Origin: Bacteroidota bacterium
GTDB lineage: Bacteria; Bacteroidota; Bacteroidia; Flavobacteriales; Schleiferiaceae
Length of the DNA: 64,000 nt
Direction: 5' to 3'
Assembly: GCA_016868755.1 (NCBI GenBank)
Contig: VGFU01000003.1
Location: forward strand, 1-64,000
In this document: in pieces, positions 33,396 through 41,715 of the stretch
How the letters are laid out: every line of letters begins with the position of its first letter
Numbering within the stretch: the stretch's first letter is position 1
Program-made: the position numbers and the translations under genes
Notes under the pieces: generated by a model
Seen by the model: the letters and a program-made list of their open reading frames with translations, nothing else
What the model was told of the DNA's origin: nothing
The model's database searches: none

Positions 33396-33403
33396 CAAAC
33401 CTA
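33396..33403 (-). promoter_or_regulatory. Putative -7 promoter box of the TetA-like gene
   Basis: Minus-strand TAGGTTTG, an exact TAnnTTTG match, ends 3 bases before the ATG at 33392. Confidence 0.5.
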
Positions 33404-33410
33404 CGCGATT

Positions 33411-34394
33411 TTAACCTTGGCTTTTGAGCAGCTCCTTAATGCCGCCCAGCGAGCTGAGCACGCCGCTGGCCTCGTAGGGCAAAAAGACGGTTTTGGTGTC
33501 GTTGCCCGAGGTCATTTGATTGAGGGTCTCAAGGTACTTCTGTGCAATCAGGTACTGCACGGGGTCGCCCGCGTAGCCCTTCACGGCTTCAGACACGAGG
33601 CGAATGGCCTCAGCCTCGGCCTCGGCCACGCGGATGCGCGCTTGTGCGATGCCGTCCGCTTCGAGAATGGCAGCCTGTTTTTGGCCCTCGGCGCGCTGGA
33701 TGTCGGACTCGCGCTGGCCTTCGGAGGTAAGGATTTGGCTGCGCTTTTCGCCCTCGGCCTCGAGGATGGTCGCGCGGCGGTCGCGCTCGGCACGCATCTG
33801 CTTTTCCATCGCATCGCGGATTGCAAGGGGGGGATTGATGTCCTGAAGCTCGACGCGGTTCACCTTGACGCCCCACTTATTGGTGGCGTCGTCGAGGATG
33901 GCGCGGAGCTTGGCATTGATCGTGTCGCGGCTGCTCAAGCACTCGTCTAGGTCCATTTCACCCACGACGTTGCGCAGGGTCGTTTGCGTCAGCTTCTCGA
34001 TCGCGTTCGGAAGGTTTCCGATTTCGTAGACTGACTTGAGTGGATCCACTATTTGAAAGTAAATCAGCGCGTTGATCTCGGTGACGACGTTGTCTTTGGT
34101 GATCACGTTTTGCTTCGGGAAGTCGTAGACGTTTTCGCGCAAGTCAATGCGGTCCTGCAGCTTGAAGATGCTGATGATTTCGCCGTTAAACCCCGTCTCG
34201 GTATAGCGCCAGTTGATTTGGCGCGGACGGTCAATTACCGGAATGATCACGTTGATGCCCGACTCGAGGGTGCGGTGGTACTTGCCCAACCGCTCGACGA
34301 TCATGGCTTCAGATTGCTTGACGATGCGGATTCCTTTGGCGAGCAGCACGGCCACGAGGAGCGCCAGTACGGCGAATAAAATGAGTGTAGGCAT
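33411..34394 (-). CDS. SPFH/band 7 domain protein (stomatin-like, paraslipin type)
   Basis: A 327-residue protein with one N-terminal membrane helix (about 3-22) and an SPFH domain (about 25-190; 'IVKQSEAMIVERLGKYHRTLESGINVIIP', read in two parts). A long charged coiled coil follows with A-E-G-x-x-x-x repeats (about 205-270). The paraslipin end 'YLIAQKYLETLNQM' and 'VFLPYEASGVLSSLGGIKELL' is present. Such proteins organise membrane microdomains together with NfeD. TATATTTA lies 3 bases before the ATG, so it is probably transcribed leaderless. Confidence 0.9.
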   Translation of the reverse strand: MPTLILFAVLALLVAVLLAKGIRIVKQSEAMIVERLGKYHRTLESGINVIIPVIDRPRQINWRYTETGFNGEIISIFKLQDRIDLRENVYDFPKQNVITKDNVVTEINALIYFQIVDPLKSVYEIGNLPNAIEKLTQTTLRNVVGEMDLDECLSSRDTINAKLRAILDDATNKWGVKVNRVELQDINPPLAIRDAMEKQMRAERDRRATILEAEGEKRSQILTSEGQRESDIQRAEGQKQAAILEADGIAQARIRVAEAEAEAIRLVSEAVKGYAGDPVQYLIAQKYLETLNQMTSGNDTKTVFLPYEASGVLSSLGGIKELLKSQG

Positions 34395-34397
34395 GCT

Positions 34398-34405
34398 TAA
34401 ATATA
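34398..34405 (-). promoter_or_regulatory. Putative -7 promoter box of the band-7 gene
   Basis: Minus-strand TATATTTA ends 3 bases before the ATG at 34394. Confidence 0.45.
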
Positions 34406-34424
34406 CGGCCGGCGGCGGCTCCGC

Positions 34425-34453
34425 CGCAACTAGTTGCTAGCAACTAGAAACTA
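34425..34453. repeat. Heptamer repeat array E, head-to-head
   Basis: GCAACTAGTTGC (perfect 12-bp palindrome) runs into AGTTGCTAGCAACT (perfect 14-bp palindrome). The gatC stop (minus-strand TAG, 34453-34451) is the first TAG of the array. Confidence 0.85.
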
Positions 34454-34741
34454 CTCTTGTCCGCCGCGCGGAACCCGGAAGTAGTCGCTGTCGGCCCCGG
34501 GGGCGTTAAGCAGGGCGTCGGCGTGGCTCAAGGGCTCGGTTGGAACGTCATCGCGCAGCACGTTCTCGCGGTCGGTCATGTAGACGAGCGGTTCGACGCC
34601 GTCGAGGTCGAGGGCGCGCACTTTGTCGACGAACCCAAGCATTTTCTCGAGGTCTCCGAGCAGCGCGTCGGCTTGGGCCTCGCTGAGTTCGAGCTTGGCG
34701 ATGTCGGCGAGCTTGAGGACGTCTTCGCGGGTGAGGTTCAT
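34451..34741 (-). CDS. gatC: Asp-tRNA(Asn)/Glu-tRNA(Gln) amidotransferase subunit C
   Basis: GatC of 96 residues, the small subunit that stabilises GatAB in transamidation of misacylated tRNA. 'LTREDVLKLADIAKLELSEAQ' at the N-terminus (about 3-23), 'LEKMLGFVDKVRALDLDGVEPLVY' and 'NVLRDDVP' follow the family pattern along the whole length. gatA and gatB are not adjacent, which is common. It overlaps the plsC stop by 4 bases. Confidence 0.9.
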   Translation of the reverse strand: MNLTREDVLKLADIAKLELSEAQADALLGDLEKMLGFVDKVRALDLDGVEPLVYMTDRENVLRDDVPTEPLSHADALLNAPGADSDYFRVPRGGQE

Positions 34742-35469
34742 GATTCGGCGGCGTATCGGTTGAGTTCCGCCAAAATTAGCGCATAAACCTGGGCGTTGAG
34801 CGCGTCGGGATCGGCTCCGCCTGTCTCGATGTGGGCGTGCACGGTGGCGCGAATTCGGCCGGGGAATCCGCCCTGGTTGAAGTCAGGAAAGTGCCGACGG
34901 TTGTCGGGAAAGGTGATGGGCAGAATGGGGACTCCGGCCTCGACCGCGAGCTGGAACGCCCCGTTTTTGAACGGAGCGAGACGCACGCGCGGGTCCTTGG
35001 GAATTCCGCCCTCGGGGTAAATGCATATGCCGCTGCCGCGCGCGAGGCGGCGACGGGCCTTCTCGAGCACCTGCCGTTTGGAAGCAATCGAGTTGCGGTC
35101 CACGGGAATGCTGCTGCGCTTAAAAAAGAACCCGAAGAGCGGAAGCTTCGCGAGTTCCGCCTTGCCAATGAACACCGTCGGCGACTTGACCAGCCGGTAG
35201 CAAAACATCACGTCGAGTTCAGACGAATGGTTCGAAACCACCATGTAGGGGCGCGACCAATCGATGCGGGCCTCGTAGCGGACCTTGCGAATCAACCCCA
35301 TACCGTTGAGGATCCAGGCGGCCCAAAGGCGTCCGAAGCGGTAAAAGCGCGGAAACTGCTCCACGCGCCGGCTGTACCACAGCAGCCACGGGAACAGCCC
35401 CAAGATGCTCACAAGCATCAGGGCGTAGTACCAGAGGTGGTAGAGGATGCCGAAGGCGCGCTTCAGCAC
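34738..35469 (-). CDS. plsC: 1-acyl-sn-glycerol-3-phosphate acyltransferase
   Basis: A 243-residue membrane-associated acyltransferase of phospholipid synthesis that converts lysophosphatidate to phosphatidate. The catalytic H-x4-D motif is NHSSELD (about 79-85); the second block is 'FKRSSIPVDRNS' (about 113-124), and the third reads IYPEGGIPKDP instead of the usual F-P-E-G-T-R-S. One or two hydrophobic helices precede residue 35. The gene follows accC with a 3-base gap, a sensible coupling of malonyl-CoA supply and lipid assembly. Confidence 0.87.
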   Translation of the reverse strand: MLKRAFGILYHLWYYALMLVSILGLFPWLLWYSRRVEQFPRFYRFGRLWAAWILNGMGLIRKVRYEARIDWSRPYMVVSNHSSELDVMFCYRLVKSPTVFIGKAELAKLPLFGFFFKRSSIPVDRNSIASKRQVLEKARRRLARGSGICIYPEGGIPKDPRVRLAPFKNGAFQLAVEAGVPILPITFPDNRRHFPDFNQGGFPGRIRATVHAHIETGGADPDALNAQVYALILAELNRYAAES

Positions 35470-35472
35470 GGG

Positions 35473-36810
<1,338 letters not shown>

Positions 36811-36822
36811 GGCGCGGGCGAA

Positions 36823-37296
36823 TTAAGCCGGGTCAACCATGAACAGGGCCTGGCCGTACTCGACCGGCTTCATGTCGTCGGCAAGGACCTTGACCACCGT
36901 GCCTGAAACTTCGCACTCGATTTCGTTGAAGAGCTTCATGGCTTCGATGATACAGACCGTTTGGCCGGCCTTCACCGTGTCGCCTTCATTCACGAACACC
37001 GGCTTGTCGGGGCTTGGCTTGCGGTAGAACGTACCGATCATCGGCGCGGTAACCGTCACGTACTTTGACGTGTCTTCGGCTGGAGCGGCGGGTGCAGCCG
37101 CGGCGGGCGCGGGGGCCGCGGCAACCGGAGCGGCAGCCACAGCAGGCGCGGCGGCGACCACCGGAGCTTGGGCGTACACGACGCCGTCGGGGCCGGTTTT
37201 GACCGTAATCTTAAAGTCATCCGTCTCAAGGGAGACCTCTTGGGCGCCGCTCTTGGCGACAAAACGAATGAAATTCTGGAGTTCTTTAAGGTCCAT
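36823..37296 (-). CDS. accB: Acetyl-CoA carboxylase, biotin carboxyl carrier protein
   Basis: BCCP of 157 residues. The C-terminal biotinyl domain has the biotinylated lysine in CIIEAMKLFNEIE (Lys about 121). An alanine- and proline-rich flexible linker (about 38-74) joins it to the N-terminal segment 'MDLKELQNFIRFVAKSG'. ATG 37296 is the family start; the longer in-frame version adds a non-homologous leader. A CACTTTTG sequence 19 bases upstream may be the promoter, just after the rpmF terminator. Confidence 0.94.
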   Translation of the reverse strand: MDLKELQNFIRFVAKSGAQEVSLETDDFKITVKTGPDGVVYAQAPVVAAAPAVAAAPVAAAPAPAAAAPAAPAEDTSKYVTVTAPMIGTFYRKPSPDKPVFVNEGDTVKAGQTVCIIEAMKLFNEIECEVSGTVVKVLADDMKPVEYGQALFMVDPA

Positions 37297-37336
37297 AGCT
37301 AAGGAGTTAGAAGGGCAAAAGTGCGGCGAAAAAAGC

Positions 37337-37375
37337 AAAAACCCGGCATCAAGGCCATGCTTGAACCGGGTTTTT
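37337..37375 (-). terminator. Rho-independent terminator between rpmF and accB
   Basis: AAAAACCCGG (37337-37346) pairs with CCGGGTTTTT (37366-37375), with an inner TCAAG/CTTGA stem. It works toward accB on the minus strand and ends in a T run. Confidence 0.88.
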
Positions 37376-37406
37376 ATTCACAAAAGGGCGCAAAGCCCCG
37401 TAAGTC

Positions 37407-37613
37407 TTAGGCCTCAGCGGCTTCGGCAGGAGCGCTGTTGTCGATAACTACTTTGCCTTTGTAGTACATCTTGCCCTCGTGCCAGTAGGCGCGGTGCATC
37501 AGGTGGGCTTCACCCGTGGCCGAGCACACCGTGAGCGTAGGCATTACAGCCTTGTCGTGGGTGCGGCGCTTGTCGCGGCGGGTACTGGATTGTCGGCGTT
37601 TGGGATGTGCCAT
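37407..37613 (-). CDS. rpmF: 50S ribosomal protein L32
   Basis: A 68-residue basic ribosomal protein. The N-terminus '[19 protein letters not shown]' is the standard L32 signature (P-K-R-x-x-S-x-x-R-x-x-x-R-R), followed by '[15 protein letters not shown]'. It is cotranscribed with yceD upstream (43-base gap), a pairing widely conserved in bacteria, and lies next to accBC as in many Bacteroidetes. Confidence 0.95.
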   Translation of the reverse strand: MAHPKRRQSSTRRDKRRTHDKAVMPTLTVCSATGEAHLMHRAYWHEGKMYYKGKVVIDNSAPAEAAEA

Positions 37614-37656
37614 GGTTCCTCAGTTTAAAAGTTCAACGTCTCGTTGGTCAAAAACC

Positions 37657-38130
37657 TTACTCTTCTTCGTCGTCTAAAAAGTCCAAATCGAATTCATCCC
37701 ATTCGTCGGTGCCGACGTCCTCGCGGAGCTCGGGCTTGACGCGCTGCAGCGGAACCGACAGCGCCACCAGTTCGTAGAGGTACTGCTTGAGGTCGGCCTC
37801 GTAGGATCCGTGCGGAAGCACGAGCACCTCGGGTTCGCTGTCGTCGAAGGCGTCACCAAACTTTACCACCACGCTAAAAGCGTTCTTGAGTTCGAGCACA
37901 AAGGGCTCGTTGCTCAGGTCGCAGGTGGTGTCCATGGCGCCTTCGTAAGCAAAATCCAGCTCCAGCATGTGGTTGGCTTTGCGCATCGTGACGCGGACGG
38001 TGGCCGGTCGCAGGCCTTCGAGATCCTGCAGGGGGAATTCAGAAAAGAACGTTTCGTCGAGGACGAACTCAAAGTGGTGCTCGCCAAGTGCAAGACCCGA
38101 AAACTGGAGTATGGTTTCACGTGGTCTCAC
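37657..38130 (-). CDS. YceD (DUF177) family protein
   Basis: A 157-residue protein of the YceD family, always found beside rpmF and, in plants and E. coli, implicated in 23S rRNA or large-subunit maturation. 'CDLSNEPFVLEL' (about 89-100) carries the conserved Cys region, and the acidic tail 'DEWDEFDLDFLDDEEE' is characteristic for Bacteroidetes members. The start is GTG (38130). A TACCTTTG box at 38153-38160 (minus strand) lies 22 bases before it and is the probable promoter of yceD-rpmF. Confidence 0.82.
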   Translation of the reverse strand: MRPRETILQFSGLALGEHHFEFVLDETFFSEFPLQDLEGLRPATVRVTMRKANHMLELDFAYEGAMDTTCDLSNEPFVLELKNAFSVVVKFGDAFDDSEPEVLVLPHGSYEADLKQYLYELVALSVPLQRVKPELREDVGTDEWDEFDLDFLDDEEE

Positions 38131-38152
38131 GACGAATTTCGCTTTGAGCCTG

Positions 38153-38160
38153 CAAAGGTA
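38153..38160 (-). promoter_or_regulatory. Putative -7 promoter box of yceD-rpmF
   Basis: Minus-strand TACCTTTG, an exact TAnnTTTG match, 22 bases before the GTG start. Confidence 0.45.
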
Positions 38161-38178
38161 CTAAAAATTCTTTATCGC

Positions 38179-39123
38179 TCAGCGCGTTGCGCGGCGATTC
38201 TTTACTACTTCGACGGCGGTGTGCAGGGCGGCGAGCATGCTTCCAGCGTCGGCCCGGCCCTGGCCCGCGAGATCCCAGGCGGTTCCGTGGTCGGGCGACG
38301 TCCGCACCAAGTCCAAGCCAGCCGTGGCGTTGACGCCGTCGTGAACGGCGAGCATTTTAAACGGAATTAGGCCCTGGTCGTGGTAGAGCGCCAAGGTGGC
38401 GTCGACGTCGCAGTAGCCCCGCCAGGCAAAAAAACCGTCGGCGGCGAGGGGACCGCGCACGTCCAAACCCTCGCGACGTGCGGCATCCACGGCTTCCAGT
38501 AGCCACGTTTGCTCGTCGGAGCCGATGCGTCCGCCGTCGCCCGCGTGGGGGTTAAGAGCGAGCAGGGCCAGACGCGGATGGGACACTACGTAGTCCCGGC
38601 GCAGCGCCGCATCCAGCGCGCGGAGTTTGCGCAGCACGAGGTCCGTCGAGAGCGCGCCCCGGACGTCGGCAAGGGCCACGTGCTCGGTTGCTAGGGCGAC
38701 GGTGAGTTCTGATCCGCGCAGCAGCATTAGGGCCTCGCCCCCCGCGGCGTGGGCCAAGTAGCTGGTATGGCCGGTGAATGCGGGCAGCGGAACGTGCTCC
38801 TTGCTCAGCGGCGGCGTGACCACCGCGTCAATTTGGCCGGCGCGCCAGGCGTCCAGGGCCAGGTTGAGGCTGTCGATGGCAGCTTGGCCTGAGGTGGAGG
38901 TTCCGTGCCCAAAGGCCCAGTCCACGGGCGGCAGAGGCCACACGAAAGGGACCGAAGGCACGGGCAAACCTAAAACCTCCGCTTGGCCCTTGACCAGTAG
39001 CGGGTCGGCAAACCAGACCAGCTCGACGTCGTCCGAGGGAGCCCACAGCGCCAGCGCCTTGAGCACCACCTCGGGCCCGATGCCGTGGGGGTCGCCTAGG
39101 GTGATGCCGACGCGAATGGCCAT
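38179..39123 (-). CDS. pdxA: 4-hydroxythreonine-4-phosphate dehydrogenase
   Basis: PdxA of 314 residues, an NAD- and divalent-metal-dependent dehydrogenase of pyridoxal-5'-phosphate synthesis (DXP-dependent route). 'GITLGDPHGIGPEVVLKAL' at the N-terminus (about 6-24), 'TGHTSYLAHAAGG' (metal-binding His, about 117) and 'ALNPHAGDGGRIGSDE' plus 'LYHDQGLIPFKML' (further metal His residues) define the family. This route uses DXP made by Dxs, whose gene is at 55188-56777. It overlaps the pepA stop by one base. Confidence 0.92.
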   Translation of the reverse strand: MAIRVGITLGDPHGIGPEVVLKALALWAPSDDVELVWFADPLLVKGQAEVLGLPVPSVPFVWPLPPVDWAFGHGTSTSGQAAIDSLNLALDAWRAGQIDAVVTPPLSKEHVPLPAFTGHTSYLAHAAGGEALMLLRGSELTVALATEHVALADVRGALSTDLVLRKLRALDAALRRDYVVSHPRLALLALNPHAGDGGRIGSDEQTWLLEAVDAARREGLDVRGPLAADGFFAWRGYCDVDATLALYHDQGLIPFKMLAVHDGVNATAGLDLVRTSPDHGTAWDLAGQGRADAGSMLAALHTAVEVVKNRRATR

Positions 39124-40541
39124 TAGGCGCGGGATTGGGCGGCCAAAAAGTGGGTGAGCAAGCGCACGCCGACGCCGGTTCCGCCTTTGCCGTAGTAGGC
39201 AACGGGGCGGTCCAAGAACGCCGGCCCGGCGATGTCGAGGTGCACGTAGGGGTAGTCGATGAAGTACTCCAGGAACTTGCCGGCGGTGATCATTCCGGCT
39301 TCGGCGCCCCCGATGTTCTTGATGTCGGCGATGTCGCTCTTAATCAACTCTTTGTAGTCGTCCCAGAAGGGGAACTCGACGAGGCGCTCGTGCGTCATTC
39401 CGGCGCTGGCCTGCAGGGCGTCCCAGGTGGCGCGGTGGGCGGTTCCCATGGCGACGGTGGCGTAGGGGCCGATGGCGCGCGAGGCGGCTCCGGTCAGGGT
39501 GGCCAGGTCGATAACGAGCTTGGGCTGGTACTTTTTGGCGTAGTGCAGCGCGTCGGCCAAGATCAGTCGGCCCTCGGCGTCGGTGTTGAGCACCTCGACG
39601 GTCACGCCGTTCGAGATGGTGATGACATCGCCCGGAACCAACGCGTTGCCGTTCAGTCGGTTGTCGGTGGCCGGAATCAGGCCCACCACGTTCACCGGAA
39701 GCTTGGCGGCGGCCACGGCGCAGAAGGTGCCGAGCACGGCCGCGGCGCCCGACATGTCGCACTTCATGTCTTCCATGAAGTTGCTGGGCTTCAGGCTGAT
39801 GCCGCCGGTGTCGTAGACCACGCCCTTGCCAACCAAGACGGTGGGATGCTCCTGGGGAGCCCCTTCGCCGCGGTACTCAAGCACGATGAACACGGGCGGA
39901 TCGACCGATCCCTTGTTTACGCCCAGCAACCCGCCCATCTTCAGGGCCTCGATTTGGGCCTTGTGGAGCACCGTGCACTTGAACCCGTGCTGGGCGCCGA
40001 GCTGTTCGGCCCGGGCGGCGAGCTCGAGGCTTCCGAGCTGCAGCACCGGTGTGTTGATGAGGTCCCGCGCCTCGGTCACCCCGTCCATCAGGGCGTTCCA
40101 GGTGGCGAATTCGGCGGAATCGCTGCCGACCACGTCGAGCTGCTCGAGGGTCCACTGGTCCTTGGCCTTGGTGCCAAAGAGCTTGGTGTAGCGGTAGGCG
40201 TTCAGGGCCAGGCCTTCAGCCACGGTCAGGGCGGCGGGCTGGGCGTCGAGGGCCACGTGGCGGAGCTTGTTTTTGGCCAAAATTCCGCCCAAATCGGCCC
40301 CGAGCTGGCGCAGCGCATGCAGTCCGTCGGCGGTCGCGGCGTCGGCGTCGCTGGTGGCGAGCAGCAGGTCGCCGGTGGCGGTGGCCAGGTGCATCCAACC
40401 CTTCACCCCGCGGTCGACGCGGTTTTGGTAGGCATTGAGCGCGGAATCTTCGATGCCCGTCGCACGCAAAGCATCAGTACTGGGGCGGAGCACGGCGCGC
40501 ACGGCGGCGCCGGCAGAGGAGGGAACAAGGCTGCGTTTCAT
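39123..40541 (-). CDS. pepA: Leucyl aminopeptidase, M17 family
   Basis: A 472-residue cytosol-type aminopeptidase with two zinc ions. Metal and catalytic residues are in 'VGKGVVYDTGGISLKPS' (about 237-253), 'KCDMSGAAAVLG' and the family signature NTDAEGRLILADAL (about 315-328). N-terminal domain about 1-160 is the regulatory macro-like domain and is shorter than in E. coli PepA. TACCTTCG on the minus strand lies 5 bases before the ATG, and the divergent ribE promoter box is 7 bases further, so both genes share a 32-base gap. Confidence 0.93.
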   Translation of the reverse strand: MKRSLVPSSAGAAVRAVLRPSTDALRATGIEDSALNAYQNRVDRGVKGWMHLATATGDLLLATSDADAATADGLHALRQLGADLGGILAKNKLRHVALDAQPAALTVAEGLALNAYRYTKLFGTKAKDQWTLEQLDVVGSDSAEFATWNALMDGVTEARDLINTPVLQLGSLELAARAEQLGAQHGFKCTVLHKAQIEALKMGGLLGVNKGSVDPPVFIVLEYRGEGAPQEHPTVLVGKGVVYDTGGISLKPSNFMEDMKCDMSGAAAVLGTFCAVAAAKLPVNVVGLIPATDNRLNGNALVPGDVITISNGVTVEVLNTDAEGRLILADALHYAKKYQPKLVIDLATLTGAASRAIGPYATVAMGTAHRATWDALQASAGMTHERLVEFPFWDDYKELIKSDIADIKNIGGAEAGMITAGKFLEYFIDYPYVHLDIAGPAFLDRPVAYYGKGGTGVGVRLLTHFLAAQSRA

Positions 40542-40546
40542 ACCTA

Positions 40547-40554
40547 CGAAGGTA
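40547..40554 (-). promoter_or_regulatory. Putative -7 promoter box of pepA-pdxA
   Basis: Minus-strand TACCTTCG ends 5 bases before the pepA ATG at 40541. Confidence 0.45.
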
Positions 40555-40561
40555 GCGCTCG

Positions 40562-40569
40562 TACCTTTG
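40562..40569 (+). promoter_or_regulatory. Putative -7 promoter box of ribE
   Basis: TACCTTTG, an exact TAnnTTTG match, ends 4 bases before the ribE ATG. There is no room for an FMN riboswitch or Shine-Dalgarno sequence. Confidence 0.5.
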
Positions 40570-40573
40570 CCCC

Positions 40574-41188
40574 ATGTTCACCGGTATCATCGAAAACCTC
40601 GGCCAAATCGCGGCCATCACCCCCGACGGAGGCAACGTGCACTTCGACGTTACGTCGACCCTGGCGCCTGAGCTCAAGATCGACCAGAGCGTGGCCCACG
40701 ACGGGTGCTGCCTGACCGTGGTGGCGCTGCACGGCGAGCGGGTTCCGCACGGGTTCCGCGTCACGGCCATCGCCGAAACCCTCGACAAAACCTGCCTCGG
40801 AACCTGGACCGTAGGCCGAACCGTCAACCTCGAGCGCGCCGCCCTGGTCGGAAGCCGCCTCGACGGCCACACCGTGCAGGGCCACGTCGACTCGGTGGGC
40901 CGCGTCACCGAAGTATCTGAAACCCACGGCAGCTGGCGCTTCGCCGTCGAGCACCCCGCCTTCGAGCTGCACCGCACCGTCCCCAAGGGATCGATCACGC
41001 TCAACGGCGTGTCGCTGACCGTGGTGGATTCCGGGCCGACCCACTTTAGCGTGGCGCTGATCCCTTACACCTGGGAGCACACCAACCTTTCAAAGCTGAA
41101 GGTCGGAGACCCCGTCAACCTCGAATTTGACGTGCTGGGCAAGTACGTGCTTCAGTACCTGCGCGAGCTCGGAAGCCTTCCGCGCTAA
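40574..41188 (+). CDS. ribE: Riboflavin synthase, alpha subunit
   Basis: A 204-residue protein made of two lumazine-binding beta-barrel repeats; it dismutates two 6,7-dimethyl-8-ribityllumazine molecules to riboflavin. The start MFTGIIE and 'HDGCCLTVVAL' belong to repeat 1; 'LDGHTVQGHVDSVGRV' (about 96-111) and 'SITLNGVSLTVVDSG' belong to repeat 2. Normal length. No other riboflavin gene is nearby. Confidence 0.95.
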   Translation: MFTGIIENLGQIAAITPDGGNVHFDVTSTLAPELKIDQSVAHDGCCLTVVALHGERVPHGFRVTAIAETLDKTCLGTWTVGRTVNLERAALVGSRLDGHTVQGHVDSVGRVTEVSETHGSWRFAVEHPAFELHRTVPKGSITLNGVSLTVVDSGPTHFSVALIPYTWEHTNLSKLKVGDPVNLEFDVLGKYVLQYLRELGSLPR

Positions 41189-41203
41189 AGGCCGCCGGTG
41201 GGC

Positions 41204-41211
41204 TAACTTTA
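41204..41211 (+). promoter_or_regulatory. Putative -7 promoter box of the exonuclease gene
   Basis: TAACTTTA ends 5 bases before the ATG at 41217. Confidence 0.4.
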
Positions 41212-41216
41212 AGCCC

Positions 41217-41705
41217 ATGCGCCACTTTGCTGTAGACGTCGAAACCGCGACCAACCAACGCTCGAGCATTTGCCAAATTGGCTTGGTCGAGGTGCTGGAC
41301 GACCGCGTGGTGCCGGTCTACAGTTCGCTGGTGCGTCCGCCGGGCAATGCCTACAGCTACCACAACATTTGGGTGCACGGAATCCAGCCCGAGGACACCC
41401 GCGATTCGCCCACGTTTGAAGAGGTTTGGCCCGACATCGCCGCCTACTTTGCCCACACGGTTTGGGCGCACAACGCGCCGTTTGACTTCGGATGCCTGAC
41501 GGCCACGCTGGAGTACTACTTTTTGCCGGTTCCGACCTGGAAGAAGGGCTGCACCTACCGCGAAACCCGCATGGGCCTCAAGAAGGCCTGCGAGCACTAC
41601 GGCATTTTTTTGCTCAACCACCACGACGCCCTGGCCGACGCCACCGCCTGCGGCGAGGTCCTGCGCCGGGTGCGCTTGGAGCGGACTCCGGAGGGGTTGC
41701 GGTAG
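41217..41705 (+). CDS. DEDDh 3'-5' exonuclease (DnaQ-like)
   Basis: A 162-residue stand-alone exonuclease domain. Exo I is AVDVETAT (Asp6, Glu8), Exo II is WAHNAPFDFGCL with the third Asp (about 88), and Exo III is HHDALADATA (His and Asp, about 139-145), the DEDDh arrangement. Such small proteins trim single-stranded DNA or RNA or act as proofreading-like subunits; the substrate here is unknown. ATG 41217 is preferred since upstream in-frame sequence overlaps the ribE gene. Convergent with the AddB-like gene. Confidence 0.87.
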   Translation: MRHFAVDVETATNQRSSICQIGLVEVLDDRVVPVYSSLVRPPGNAYSYHNIWVHGIQPEDTRDSPTFEEVWPDIAAYFAHTVWAHNAPFDFGCLTATLEYYFLPVPTWKKGCTYRETRMGLKKACEHYGIFLLNHHDALADATACGEVLRRVRLERTPEGLR

Positions 41706-41715
41706 GAGGTTTCGT

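Noticed and set aside
40542-40573. FMN riboswitch in front of ribE
   Set aside because: The gap is only 32 bases, too short for the aptamer.
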